From Caulobacteraceae bacterium (GTDB lineage: Bacteria; Pseudomonadota; Alphaproteobacteria; Caulobacterales; Caulobacteraceae), in the NCBI GenBank assembly GCA_947476325.1, contig CANJPZ010000002.1, positions 1-64,000 on the forward strand: DNA of 64,000 bases. The letters are read 5' to 3'. Positions 35,464 to 44,988 of the stretch are shown here, in pieces (positions within the stretch are counted from its first letter, which is position 1; the number at the start of each line of letters is the position of its first letter). Under the pieces are notes generated by a model, which made no database searches, had not been told where the DNA came from, and saw only the letters and a list, made by a program, of their open reading frames with translations. The position numbers and the translations under genes are program-made.

Positions 35464-36948
35464 TTACGTCGAGCGGACCACCAGCCGGCGACCCAGAGCG
35501 GCGGCGAGCGTTTCCGCCCGGCGACGGGTCTGGTCGCCAAGCAGCAGGTCGGCCCTAGCCTTCTGGGCGATCAGAGTGACCGTTTCCTCATCAATATCAA
35601 GGCTGGCGTAGCCCAGCAGGCCTGGGTTGCGGCCGCACAGGTCGCAGCCCAGCCGGATCGCGGCGCCCAGGGCCCTGGCGCGACGCTGGGCGCTGAAGTC
35701 GAGCAGGCGTGAAAGAATGTGGGTGTCTTCCGGATCGGCGACGGCGGTGTGGCGCGCAAAGATCGCCACCGCCAGAAAGGCGCGTTCGGCATGGGTCTGG
35801 CCGGCGACGGGCGAGCGGAGCACTTGCTCAAAAGCAAGGGTTGCGCGGTGGTCGGGGTGCAGGCGTGAGCCAAACTCGGCAAGGCGGCAAGCGGCGGAAA
35901 CGACCAGCGCATCGCGCCCGCCCAGAACGGGCGTCAGGGTGGCGAAAGCCGGCGACAACCATCGGTCCAGTGCGCCTCCAAGCGCCTCGGCGTCGGCGGG
36001 GCGCCGCGCCAGGGCGCCCAGCCCGCTAACCAGCGGGTCCAGGGCGCGAACCTTTGGCGCCATGGATTCAAGCAACAGGCCTTCGCGGAGGCCATAGGCG
36101 GAAAAAATGATTTCCCGGGCGCCCACACGCTCGATCACACCGGCAAGGACAGCGGCGGCATAGGGCAGGGTTTCGGCGCGTTTTTTCGAGGCGCCGCCCA
36201 TGCGTTCAAGTGAACTGCGGGATTGACGCGCAATTAGCCTGGCGGTTTCAAGGGCCTCACTCGAAGCCAAGCGGTATTCGTGTATAATTTCGAGTGGATA
36301 GCCTGTTGCATGCATGTGAATTAAAGCCAGGTTCCGCCAGGCGCCGCCCACGGCGTGAAAGGTCTTGCAGGCGAACGGCGCCGCTGGCGCCAGCCGTTTG
36401 CGCACCTCGGCCTCGACCGCTTTCGGATCAAAGGGGCCCCGCCGCATGAGTGCAAATGGCCCGACCGGAAATGTGGCGGACGATCTGGGGGCGCCGCCAG
36501 AAACCTCCACCAATTCCAGACTGCCGCCGCCAAGGTCGCCGACGACCCCTGTGGCGTTCGGCAATCCTGCCGCAACGCCCAGGGCGGAATATCGGGCCTC
36601 TTCCTGGCCTGAAAGTGTTCTCAGTTCGATTCCGGTTTCCTGACGGACCAGATTGACGAAAGCCTTGCCGTCTGAAGCGTCCCGCACCGCTGCTGTTGCC
36701 ACGGCGAACACGTGGGTTGACCGCGTTTCGCCCAACAAAGCCTTGAACCGTCGCAAAGCGACAAGCGCCTTGGCGACACCGCTTTCAGACAGCCGGCCGG
36801 TTTCGGCGATATCGCGACCCAGCCCCGCCAGAACCTTTTCATTGTAGACCGTCCAGATCGCCCGGCCTTCAAGCCGGTAGACCACAAGGCGAATGGAGTT
36901 GGAGCCCACATCAATGACGGCCGCATCAATGGGTTCGGCCGTACTCAT
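35464..36948 (-). CDS. ppx: Exopolyphosphatase / Ppx-GppA phosphatase
   Basis: This 494-residue ASKHA-fold enzyme removes terminal phosphate from polyphosphate, or from pppGpp. The phosphate-1 motif is AVIDVGSNSIRLVVY (12-26), GVVGDLGGGSLELVEV is phosphate-2, and EEARYSALGVA is a family block. The C-terminal half has HD-like helices. Ppx and GppA cannot be separated by sequence alone; nearness to ppk1 favours polyphosphate as substrate. corA lies just downstream. Upstream, 36949-37188 (240 bases) contains no gene and separates it from the opposite-strand Nramp-like gene. Confidence 0.93.
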   Translation of the reverse strand: MSTAEPIDAAVIDVGSNSIRLVVYRLEGRAIWTVYNEKVLAGLGRDIAETGRLSESGVAKALVALRRFKALLGETRSTHVFAVATAAVRDASDGKAFVNLVRQETGIELRTLSGQEEARYSALGVAAGLPNATGVVGDLGGGSLELVEVSGGAPRSSATFPVGPFALMRRGPFDPKAVEAEVRKRLAPAAPFACKTFHAVGGAWRNLALIHMHATGYPLEIIHEYRLASSEALETARLIARQSRSSLERMGGASKKRAETLPYAAAVLAGVIERVGAREIIFSAYGLREGLLLESMAPKVRALDPLVSGLGALARRPADAEALGGALDRWLSPAFATLTPVLGGRDALVVSAACRLAEFGSRLHPDHRATLAFEQVLRSPVAGQTHAERAFLAVAIFARHTAVADPEDTHILSRLLDFSAQRRARALGAAIRLGCDLCGRNPGLLGYASLDIDEETVTLIAQKARADLLLGDQTRRRAETLAAALGRRLVVRST

Positions 36949-37188
36949 GAAACGCCCAACTCCTGCCTTCAGCCCAGGCTGGTTCTAGCGGGGGGACAGG
37001 GCAAAGGAAACCGGTTCTGGCGTTGACGCGCCGGTTTGTATTCCGGGCCGTGTTGAACTGCGCGCATACACGATATGTGTCGCTGGCGGTGGGGCAGGGT
37101 GCGGGCTAAGCTCACCCCGGGGCGGCGTTATTTTCGAGATGACTCACATGTGCGTGGATAACGACCCCAGGACCTGGACCTTCAAGCC

Positions 37189-38463
37189 GTGCTGAACAGG
37201 ATTCTGACAAGGCTGCGGGCCGGCGCACTGATCAAGCGGTTGGGACCGGGACTTATTACGGGCGCGGCCGACGACGATCCGGGCGGGATCGCTACCCATT
37301 CCCAGGCCGGCGCACAGCTTGGTCTCAATATCCTCTGGACGATCATATTCACCTATCCGCTCATGACGGCGATCCAGATGATAAGCGCCCGGATCGGCCG
37401 TGTCACGGGCATGGGACTGGGCGCGAATCTGGCGCGGGTATTCCCGCGCAGCATCGTCACGGGACTGGTCATCCTGTTGTTCGTCGCCAACACCGTGAAC
37501 ATCGGGGCGGACCTAGCCGCCATGGGCGCCGCCGCCAGTCTGGTCGTCGGTTTTGGCCAGCACACTTTCACCTTCTTGTTCGCGGTTCTGTCCCTGACCT
37601 TGCAGGTGTTCGTGCCCTACCACCGCTATGTCCGGTACCTGAAGTGGCTAACCCTGGCGCTGCTGGCCTATGTCGGCGTCATCTTCACGGTACACATCAA
37701 CTGGAGCGAGGTCGCGATTCGCACGGTTTTTCCGAAACTGGCTTTCGACGGCGCCACAATGACCGTGGTCATGGCGATCTTCGGCACCACCATCAGCCCC
37801 TACCTGTTCTTCTGGCAGGCTTCAGAAGAGGTGGAAGACGAAGAAGCCGATCCGGACACCGGGCCTTTGCTGCAGAATGTCGAACAAGCGCCCGCCCAAC
37901 TGCGACGAATTCAATGGGATACCTATATCGGCATGGGGGTCGCCAACGTCATCGCCTTCTTTGTCATTCTGACGACGGCGGTCACCTTGCACGACGCGGG
38001 GATCACGGACATCCAGACATCATCCCAGGCCGCCGAGGCGCTGGAGCCCATCGCCGGACATTTCGCGGTCCTGCTGTTCAGCCTGGGTATCATCGGATCG
38101 GGCATGCTGGCCTTGCCGGTGTTGGCCGGCGCGTCGGCCTATGCGCTGTGCGAGACCCGCGGATGGAAGGTCGGACTCGAGAAGAAACCGCTTGAAGCGA
38201 TCGGGTTCTACGCGGTGATCGCCCTTGGCACCCTTCTGGGTCTGGCCATCGACTACTCGCCGCTGGATCCGATCAAGGCGCTGTTCTGGAGCGCGGTGCT
38301 GAACGGCGTCATCGCGGTTCCAATCATGGCCACGATGATGATTGTCGCCTCTCGCCGCAGCGAAATGGGCGACTTCGTCGCGACCCTTGGTCAGCGCATC
38401 TTTGGCTGGACCGCGACCGTCGTGATGGCGGCTGCCAGCGTCACAATGTTTGTTCTTCACTGA
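37189..38463 (+). CDS. Nramp-related metal transporter lacking the canonical TM6 motif
   Basis: This 424-residue membrane protein has about 11 hydrophobic helices. Nramp TM1 normally reads DPGN; here it is DDDPGG (28-33, GPGLITGAADDDPGGIATHSQAG). TM6 normally has the metal-binding MPHN; here that region (about residue 198-215) reads TISPYLFFWQASEEVEDEE, so the Met and His ligands are gone. Such proteins belong to the Nramp-related branches, some of which carry Mg2+ or Al3+ rather than Mn2+/Fe2+. GTG 37189 is the start. It lies with the epoxide hydrolase gene between ppx and ppk1. Confidence 0.85.
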   Translation: MLNRILTRLRAGALIKRLGPGLITGAADDDPGGIATHSQAGAQLGLNILWTIIFTYPLMTAIQMISARIGRVTGMGLGANLARVFPRSIVTGLVILLFVANTVNIGADLAAMGAAASLVVGFGQHTFTFLFAVLSLTLQVFVPYHRYVRYLKWLTLALLAYVGVIFTVHINWSEVAIRTVFPKLAFDGATMTVVMAIFGTTISPYLFFWQASEEVEDEEADPDTGPLLQNVEQAPAQLRRIQWDTYIGMGVANVIAFFVILTTAVTLHDAGITDIQTSSQAAEALEPIAGHFAVLLFSLGIIGSGMLALPVLAGASAYALCETRGWKVGLEKKPLEAIGFYAVIALGTLLGLAIDYSPLDPIKALFWSAVLNGVIAVPIMATMMIVASRRSEMGDFVATLGQRIFGWTATVVMAAASVTMFVLH

Positions 38464-38556
38464 CCGACGTCTGGCCAGCCTCACGGGCCGGCTCTACGAT
38501 CGTATTTCTGCGGCGGCATGAGTACGAGGCGAAGCTGTTCCGCCGGGAGGGCCTGA

Positions 38557-39591
38557 ATGACTGTTTCTGTCTCCGAGCACGCAACGCGCTCCACGCGCCA
38601 TACGACCTTCTATCTGGCCGCCGGACCACTGGACGGTACGCCGATGATTTTTGTGCATGGTTGGCCGGAGCTGTCGATTTCCTGGCGGCATCAGATGCCG
38701 GTGTTCGCGGGACTCGGGTTTCGCGTCATCGCGCCGGACATGCGTGGCTATGGCCGCTCGAGCGTCTACGGTCGTCATGAAGACTACGCGATGGAACACA
38801 TCGTCGCTGACATGATCGAACTGCTGGATTCGCTGGGCGCCCAAAAGGCGATCTGGGTGGGTCACGACTGGGGCGCGCCGGTTGTCTGGAGCGTCGCACA
38901 GCACCATCCCGAACGCTGCCATGGCATCGCCAATCTGTGCGTTCCCTATATCCCCAGCGGGTTTGGGCCGGAAAATTCGCTGCCCTACGCGGACCGCACG
39001 ATCTACCCTGAAGACAAATACCCGGCCGCCCAGTGGGACTACCAGCTATACTATCGTGAGCATTTCGCTGAAGCCTGCGCCGGATTTGAAGCCGACATCA
39101 GGGCTACGGTGAAAACACTCTTTAGGCGCGGCAACCCGGCGGCCCGCGGCAAGCCGGTCGGCACGGCCTCGACCCGAGCGAACCGTGGATGGTTCGGCCC
39201 GACAGGAGCCGCTGGCCTTAATCTGCCCCGCGACGAGGCGGTGATCACCCAGGCGGATGAAGATCGCTACACCGCCGCCCTGACCCGCAATGGATTCTTC
39301 GGGCCCGACAGCTGGTACATGAACGCGCCGGCCAACGCCGCCTTCGCCGAGCTTGCGAAAGCCAACTGGCGACTGGCCATGCCGACGCTGTTTTTGCATG
39401 GCGCCTATGATTACGTTTGCGAGACCATCGACTCCCGACTTGCCGAGCCGATGCGTGAACACTGCGCCAGCTTGACCGAAGTGGTCGTTCCCTCCGGCCA
39501 CTGGATGGCGCAGGAGCGTCCCCGGGACGTGAACGCCGCTCTGGCACAGTGGCTTTCGGCGAAGCTGCCGGGGCTCTTTCCCGCGGCCTAG
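38557..39591 (+). CDS. Epoxide hydrolase, alpha/beta hydrolase fold
   Basis: This 344-residue enzyme opens epoxides to diols. HGWPE is the oxyanion-hole motif, nucleophile Asp104 sits in GHDWGAPV, the acid is in HGAYDYV and the base His in [11 protein letters not shown]. The nucleophile being Asp excludes ordinary esterases and leaves epoxide hydrolases or haloalkane dehalogenases; HGWPE and the [10 protein letters not shown] context favour the former. The cap tyrosines (YYREHF and others) are present. No signal peptide. Its TAG stop overlaps the ppk1 stop on the other strand by the shared palindrome CTAG. The 93 bases before it hold no gene. Confidence 0.88.
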   Translation: MTVSVSEHATRSTRHTTFYLAAGPLDGTPMIFVHGWPELSISWRHQMPVFAGLGFRVIAPDMRGYGRSSVYGRHEDYAMEHIVADMIELLDSLGAQKAIWVGHDWGAPVVWSVAQHHPERCHGIANLCVPYIPSGFGPENSLPYADRTIYPEDKYPAAQWDYQLYYREHFAEACAGFEADIRATVKTLFRRGNPAARGKPVGTASTRANRGWFGPTGAAGLNLPRDEAVITQADEDRYTAALTRNGFFGPDSWYMNAPANAAFAELAKANWRLAMPTLFLHGAYDYVCETIDSRLAEPMREHCASLTEVVVPSGHWMAQERPRDVNAALAQWLSAKLPGLFPAA

Positions 39592-41813
39592 CGGCCGGCG
39601 CCTATGTGTTCGAACGCTCTCGGCAGATCCCGAACCTTGGCGCCGCGGCCCGACAGGCTGGGGTTGGTCATGAAGTATTCATGGGCCGAAAAAGCGCCTG
39701 TCTTGTTCCAGCCTTCGACACGGTCGTAGTGGCCATCGGCGTGGAGCCGCCAGCTCTGGGCTTCGTCATTGATGTTGGCGACCATGATCTGGCCCAGCAC
39801 CTGCTGGTGCACCGTCGGGTTTTCGATGGGGGCCAGAACTTCGACGCGGCGATCGAGATTGCGCGGCATCCAGTCGGCCGACGAGATGAATACGCGGTTC
39901 TGGAGGTGGGGCATGGCCTGGCCATTGGCGAAGGCGACGATGCGGGCGTGTTCGAGGAAGCGGCCAACGATGCTCTTGACCCGGATGTTCTCGGACAGGC
40001 CGGGAACGCCGGGCCGCAGGCAGCAGATGCCGCGAACGACCAGTTCAATCTGCACGCCCGCCTGGCTGGCCGCGTAGAGCGCATCAATCAGCACGGGATC
40101 GACCAAGGCGTTCAATTTGACCCAGATGCCGGCGGGCTTGCCGTCAGTGGCGTTGGCGACTTCCGCGCTGATCATGTTCAGCAGGTCATGCTTCATGGTC
40201 ACCGGCGAGAAGGCGAGTTTTTCCAGCTTTTCGGGTTGGGCGTAGCCGGTGATGTAGTTGAACAGCTTGCCGGAATCCCGTCCCATGGCCGGGTCGGTGG
40301 TGAACAGCGACAGGTCGGTGTAAATCTTGGCTGTCACCGGATGGTAGTTTCCGGTTCCGAAGTGGCAGTAGGTCTTAAGGCCATCGCTCTCGCGGCGCAC
40401 GACCAGGGACAGCTTGGCGTGGGTCTTGTACTCGACGAAACCGAAAACGACATGGACGCCGGCGCGTTCCAGGTCGCGCGCCCACTTCAGATTGGCTTCC
40501 TCGTCGAAGCGGGCCTTGATCTCGACCAGGGCGGTGACGTTCTTGCCCGCTTCGGCCGCTTCGATCAGGGCCGCCACGATCGGGCTGTCCTTTGATGTCC
40601 GGTAAAGGGTCTGCTTGATCGCCACCACATGGGGATCGCGCGCCGCCTGGCGCAGGAACTGGACAACCACGTCAAAGCTTTCGAACGGGTGGTGGACCAG
40701 AATGTCCTTCTCGCGGATGGCCGCAAAACAGTCGCCGCCGTGATCGCGGATGCGTTCGGGGAAGCGGGCTTCGAAAGCCTTGAACTTGAGGTCCTGCCGG
40801 TCGGCCGGGATCAGCTGGGCCAGTTCATCCAGGCCCAGCAGGCCGTCGATCAGAATGATGTCCTGGGCTTCGACGTGCAGGTTGCCGAAAATGAAGGTGC
40901 GAAGCTCTTCGGCCATGGCGGCCTCGACCTCGATGCGCACCACCGAGCCAAGGCGGCGTTGCTTCAGGCTGGCCTCAAAGGCGCGCATCAGGTCTTCGGA
41001 CTCTTCGGCGATTTCGACGTCGGAGTCGCGGATGAGGCGGAACAGGCCGGAACTCAGAACCTCGCAGCCCGGGAACAGGTGCTGGGTCGAGAGGGCGACG
41101 ATGTTTTCCAGGCTGATGAAACGGCGAGCCTTGCGATCGCGACCCGCCGGCATTTCGAAGAAGCGAGCGACCTGGGCAGGAATGGGGACCAGAGCGAACT
41201 GGGGCTTGCCGTCTACGCGGCGCAGCTTGAGCACCTGGCAAAAGGCCAGGTTGGGAATGAACGGGAAGGGGTGAGCCGGGTCGATGGCGAGCGGCGTAAG
41301 GACCGGAAAGACATCGGAAAGGAACTTGTCCTGGGCCCAGGATCGTTCGGAAGGCGACAGATCGGCAGGCTCGACCAGTTTCAGGCCTTCGCCCGCCAGT
41401 TCCGAACGCAGGGCTTTGAGAACCCGCTGCTGTTCGGCCATCAAGAGTGCGGCCTGTTCGTTGATTTTCTCGACCTGCTGCGAGGCCGTCAGGCCATCGA
41501 GGCTGAGGATGCGGACGCCTTCGCGGACCTGCTCGCGCAGACCCGACACGCGGACCATGTAGAACTCGTCGAGGTTATTGGCGCTGATAGCCAGGAACCG
41601 CAGGCGTTCGAGCACACGGTGGCGCGGGTTCTCACTTTCCTCGATGACCCGGCGGTTGAATGCCAGCCACGACAGTTCACGGTTGAAGAACCGGGCAGGG
41701 GAGGCCGACAGCTCCGGATCGAGCCGAAGGTTGGAGCTCTGCGCCAGGGGCGCGATGTGGGCGGCCGTATCGGTCATCTGCTCAATCTGGGGTCGGACAG
41801 CGTTAATCGCCAT
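39588..41813 (-). CDS. ppk1: Polyphosphate kinase 1
   Basis: This 741-residue enzyme makes long-chain polyphosphate from ATP. The phosphohistidine candidate is His465 in [13 protein letters not shown], and the second catalytic His622 is in [25 protein letters not shown] starts the N domain and [14 protein letters not shown] closes the active site. ATG 41813 follows AGGA and lies one base after the hdaA stop; ATG 41828 inside hdaA is an alternative. Co-transcription with hdaA is almost certain. Confidence 0.97.
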   Translation of the reverse strand: MAINAVRPQIEQMTDTAAHIAPLAQSSNLRLDPELSASPARFFNRELSWLAFNRRVIEESENPRHRVLERLRFLAISANNLDEFYMVRVSGLREQVREGVRILSLDGLTASQQVEKINEQAALLMAEQQRVLKALRSELAGEGLKLVEPADLSPSERSWAQDKFLSDVFPVLTPLAIDPAHPFPFIPNLAFCQVLKLRRVDGKPQFALVPIPAQVARFFEMPAGRDRKARRFISLENIVALSTQHLFPGCEVLSSGLFRLIRDSDVEIAEESEDLMRAFEASLKQRRLGSVVRIEVEAAMAEELRTFIFGNLHVEAQDIILIDGLLGLDELAQLIPADRQDLKFKAFEARFPERIRDHGGDCFAAIREKDILVHHPFESFDVVVQFLRQAARDPHVVAIKQTLYRTSKDSPIVAALIEAAEAGKNVTALVEIKARFDEEANLKWARDLERAGVHVVFGFVEYKTHAKLSLVVRRESDGLKTYCHFGTGNYHPVTAKIYTDLSLFTTDPAMGRDSGKLFNYITGYAQPEKLEKLAFSPVTMKHDLLNMISAEVANATDGKPAGIWVKLNALVDPVLIDALYAASQAGVQIELVVRGICCLRPGVPGLSENIRVKSIVGRFLEHARIVAFANGQAMPHLQNRVFISSADWMPRNLDRRVEVLAPIENPTVHQQVLGQIMVANINDEAQSWRLHADGHYDRVEGWNKTGAFSAHEYFMTNPSLSGRGAKVRDLPRAFEHIGAGR

Positions 41814-41814
41814 C

Positions 41815-42501
41815 CTAGTCCTGATCATGGAACAGATCGTTTATGACATTGTCTACCTCGAGCACTTCGATGGCCAGGGCGCGATTGATCTCGCGGCGCT
41901 GGCTGGAGGCGGCGTCATCCAACCGCTCGACCATGGCGCGGGCCGCCGGAATCGACCGCTCCATGCGGTAGAGCAGGTAGGGAATGACCTCTTTGGCGGG
42001 CCGGATGTGGCGGTCTGCGAACAGGGTCTTGAGCACCGCGCCCAGCACAATGTCATCTGGCTCGGCCAGTTCGGCGACCAGCAGGGCGTTGAGCCGGGAG
42101 CGCAGGTCGGGCAGGGCGGCAGGCCAGCCGGCCGGGGCCTGTCGCGACGTGAGCAGCAGGGCGCCCGAGCTCTGGGTCATGTTCAGGAGGTGAAACAGGC
42201 TGGCCGCATCGGGCCAGGCCCCGGCGTTCTCGATCACCAGCCGCCGGCCCGCCAGCTGGGCGACGTCGTCTGGCGGTGAGTCCAGAAAGGCGCCATCATT
42301 CTCGGCGGCCCAGATCTGGGCCAGGTGGCTCTTGCCCGAACCTTCAGGGCCGATCAGGGCCAGCGCGCCGCCCGGCCAGGCGCGCCAGGCGTCGACCTGG
42401 GTCTGGGCGGCTGCATTGGCCGGCGAGCGGGCGAACCGCTCGCGGCTAAAGTCGGGCGCACGGCCGAGGGGAAGGCGAAGCTGGGGGTTCACGAAGGGCA
42501 A
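41815..42501 (-). CDS. hdaA: DnaA-related protein HdaA (regulatory inactivation of DnaA)
   Basis: This 228-residue AAA+ protein is a DnaA homologue without the DNA-binding domain. QLRLPL (7-12) is the beta-clamp binding motif; with the clamp, Hda-type proteins stimulate ATP hydrolysis by DnaA after initiation. The P-loop is GPEGSGKS (51-58), the Walker B region RRLVIENAG is weak as in other Hda proteins, and sensor II is near RAMVERLD. The ppk1 start follows after one base. In Caulobacter, HdaA controls replication initiation. Confidence 0.93.
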   Translation of the reverse strand: MPFVNPQLRLPLGRAPDFSRERFARSPANAAAQTQVDAWRAWPGGALALIGPEGSGKSHLAQIWAAENDGAFLDSPPDDVAQLAGRRLVIENAGAWPDAASLFHLLNMTQSSGALLLTSRQAPAGWPAALPDLRSRLNALLVAELAEPDDIVLGAVLKTLFADRHIRPAKEVIPYLLYRMERSIPAARAMVERLDDAASSQRREINRALAIEVLEVDNVINDLFHDQD

Positions 42502-42661
42502 ACTAGTAGAGATGTGTCGGGGGGCGATAGGCCGTTCGCCTTCGAAACCGTGGGCATTTTGTGCGCAAGTGGCGCGCAGGGCTGCATTTGCGCGGGGCGG
42601 CTTGCGCGCTTTGGCGACGGCTGTAATCGTCCGCCGCGATCACGCCCCCGGGAAACTGGCC

Positions 42662-44434
42662 TTGAAGACCTCCACGATACAACGCCAGATCATCGAGGGG
42701 CTGCGCGCCAAGGCCCAGGCCAGCTGGAAGGCCGGGCGCCCGGACGAAGCCGAACGGCTGTATGCCGAACTTCTCACCCACGATCGCACAGACGCCGCCG
42801 CCCTGGAGGCTCTGGGCCATATCGCCGTGTTCCGGGGCGATGAAGCCGGCGCCCGAAAGCTGTTCGAGCGGGCCGTAAAGGCAGAGCCGAACCGGCTGTC
42901 GGCGCAGGTCAATCTGGCCGATGTTCTGCATCAGGCCGGTGAGGACGCGGCGGCGCTGAAGCTGGCGCAGCGGGTCCTGATCCGCAAGCCCGACAACGCC
43001 CTGGCCCATTTCCTGGTGGGCGACATCGCCTGGAATGGCGGAGATTTTGACGTGGCGATCGCCAGCTTAGAACGGGCGGCGGACCTATCCAGCGATCTGG
43101 CCTGGCACATCAAGAACCTGATGTTTGAGCGTCTGGATCGCTGTGACTGGCGCGGCCATGACGCCCAGGTCGCCTACTTCGAGAACCGTCTGCGGGCCGG
43201 CAAGCCGAATGGCGAGCTGTCTCTGCCCCTGGTGCTGCTGGACTCGCCGGCTGACCTTCTGCAGGGGGCAAAGACCTATGCTGAAGACCGCTATCCGGCA
43301 AAGCCGGGGCTGTGGACCGGACAGGTCTGGGGCCATGAGCGGATCCGGATTGGCTATGTCACCGGCGAGGCGAACAGCCATGCGGTCGGTGCGGCGATTG
43401 CCGGGGTGCTGGAGCATCACGACCACAAGGCCTTCGAGATCCATGCCTTTTCCCACGGCGCCGATGATCGCTCGCCAATCCGCGACCGGATCGTCGCCAG
43501 CCTTGACCGGTTCGTGGATGTGTCCGGCCTGGATGACCTGGCCGCCGCCCGGCTGATGCTGGAGAGCGAAATTGACATCGCCGTGACGCTTAGCGGCTAC
43601 ACCCGCGCCGCCAGGCCCGGCATCCTGGCGCACCGGCCGGCGCCGGCCCAGGTCAGCTATCTGGGCTTTCCCTGCACTATGGGCACGCCCTGCATCGACT
43701 ATCTGATCGCCGATGGCGAGGTGATCCCGCCGGGCGATGAGGGCTTCTATTCCGAGACGATCGTGCGGCTGCCGGACTGCTATCATCCCACCGACGACAA
43801 GGCGCAGATCGCCGCCCGGGCACCGACGCGCGCCGAGGCCGGTCTGCCGCCGGACGGGTTCGTGTTCATGGCCTATGGCCAGACGGTCAAGATCACGCCG
43901 AAGCTTTTCGGGACCTGGATGCGGATCCTGAAGCGCGCCGAAGGCTCGGTCCTGTGGCTGACCGACAAGGGGCCGCAGGCCTGCGAGAACCTGCGCCGGG
44001 AAGCGGCGGCGCAAGGCGTTGATCCGGCGCGGCTGGTGTTCGCGGACCGGGCCGAAGACCGGGCCGACCATCTGGCGCGCCATGCTCTGGCGGACCTTTA
44101 TCTGGATACGCTGCCCTACAACGCCCACTCCAGCGCCACCGACGCCCTGTGGGCCGGCCTGCCGGTGCTGACGTGCCGGGGCGCAACCTTCCCGAGCCGC
44201 GTGGGCGCCAGCATGCTGAAGGCGGCGGGCCTGCCCGACCTGATCACCGACACCCTGGCCGACTATGAGGATCTGGCGGCGGCGCTGGCGGGCGACAAGC
44301 CGCGGCTGGCGGCGATCGGGGCGCAGGTTGCAGGACCGGTGCGCGCCTCGGCCCTGTTTGACACCGCGCGGTACACCCGAAGCCTCGAAGCGGCCTTGCG
44401 GGCCATTCACGAACGCGCCCGCCCGGGCCCCTGA
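42662..44434 (+). CDS. TPR protein with SPINDLY-type O-GlcNAc transferase domain (GT41)
   Basis: This protein of about 590 residues has three or more TPRs (about 10-130: AERLYAELL, AALEALGHIAVFRGD, ARKLFERAVKAEPN) and a GT41 domain from about 215. GT41 motifs: GYVTGEANSHAV, LSGYTRAARPGILAHRPAPAQVSYLGFP, and LDTLPYNAHSSATDALWAGLPVLTCRG. It would transfer a sugar from a nucleotide-sugar to protein Ser/Thr. Relatives in Caulobacter include FlmG-like flagellin glycosyltransferases; no flagellin or sugar-synthesis genes are here, so the target is open. The frame is open from 42332; TTG 42662 is my choice since TPRs begin there and earlier codons lack homology. Confidence 0.85.
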   Translation: MKTSTIQRQIIEGLRAKAQASWKAGRPDEAERLYAELLTHDRTDAAALEALGHIAVFRGDEAGARKLFERAVKAEPNRLSAQVNLADVLHQAGEDAAALKLAQRVLIRKPDNALAHFLVGDIAWNGGDFDVAIASLERAADLSSDLAWHIKNLMFERLDRCDWRGHDAQVAYFENRLRAGKPNGELSLPLVLLDSPADLLQGAKTYAEDRYPAKPGLWTGQVWGHERIRIGYVTGEANSHAVGAAIAGVLEHHDHKAFEIHAFSHGADDRSPIRDRIVASLDRFVDVSGLDDLAAARLMLESEIDIAVTLSGYTRAARPGILAHRPAPAQVSYLGFPCTMGTPCIDYLIADGEVIPPGDEGFYSETIVRLPDCYHPTDDKAQIAARAPTRAEAGLPPDGFVFMAYGQTVKITPKLFGTWMRILKRAEGSVLWLTDKGPQACENLRREAAAQGVDPARLVFADRAEDRADHLARHALADLYLDTLPYNAHSSATDALWAGLPVLTCRGATFPSRVGASMLKAAGLPDLITDTLADYEDLAAALAGDKPRLAAIGAQVAGPVRASALFDTARYTRSLEAALRAIHERARPGP

Positions 44435-44637
44435 GTCGCGCCGGACAGGCCCCTCAGGTCGGTCCAGCAGCTGGATTTGACCCCAAATTCGCGGAAATCC
44501 TGTGCGCAAATGGCCAATCCTTGAGCCAAAGCGACGCGGATTGGGGCTTCGCCCTTTTAATGCGCCGGGTTTATCATATCTAATCAGTCATGGGCCGCTT
44601 GCGTGGCCCATCGGCCGCACGGAGACAGGAACGACAG

Positions 44638-44973
44638 ATGCCAGGCCGCAAGCAGGGAAATCCGGGAGGGGGCGAGCGCGGCGACGTGGGCGTCATCACC
44701 CAGACCAAGCCCAAACTTGCCAAGCCTTCGATGTACCGGGTCCTGCTGCTGAACGACGACTACACCCCCATGGAATTCGTGGTCTACGTCCTGGAGGAGA
44801 TTTTCAACAAGTCGCGCGAAGACGCGACCCAGATCATGCTGCATGTGCACCAGAACGGTGTCGGACTGTGCGGTGTGTTCACATATGAGGTGGCGGAAAC
44901 GAAAGTGGCTCGCGTTGTGGAGGCGGCCCGCAGGAATCAGCATCCACTGCAGTGCACGATGGAAAAAGATTGA
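44638..44973 (+). CDS. clpS: ATP-dependent Clp protease adaptor ClpS
   Basis: This 111-residue adaptor brings N-degron substrates to ClpAP. The binding pocket region reads [20 protein letters not shown], with NDDYTPM and the later [20 protein letters not shown] as family signatures. ATG 44638 follows GGAGACAGGA; ATG 44590 in frame is less likely. clpA starts 15 bases after the stop, forming the standard pair. The spacer 44435-44637 upstream holds no gene; its promoter is probably there. Confidence 0.96.
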   Translation: MPGRKQGNPGGGERGDVGVITQTKPKLAKPSMYRVLLLNDDYTPMEFVVYVLEEIFNKSREDATQIMLHVHQNGVGLCGVFTYEVAETKVARVVEAARRNQHPLQCTMEKD

Positions 44974-44988
44974 AAGGAATGAGCCCCG

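Noticed and set aside
40629-41846. 405-codon frame opposite ppk1
   Set aside because: Antisense shadow; ppk1 histidine motifs are intact on the minus strand.
43085-44509. 474-codon open frame opposite the SPINDLY-type gene
   Set aside because: No motif and low-complexity composition; the plus-strand protein has clear GT41 motifs.
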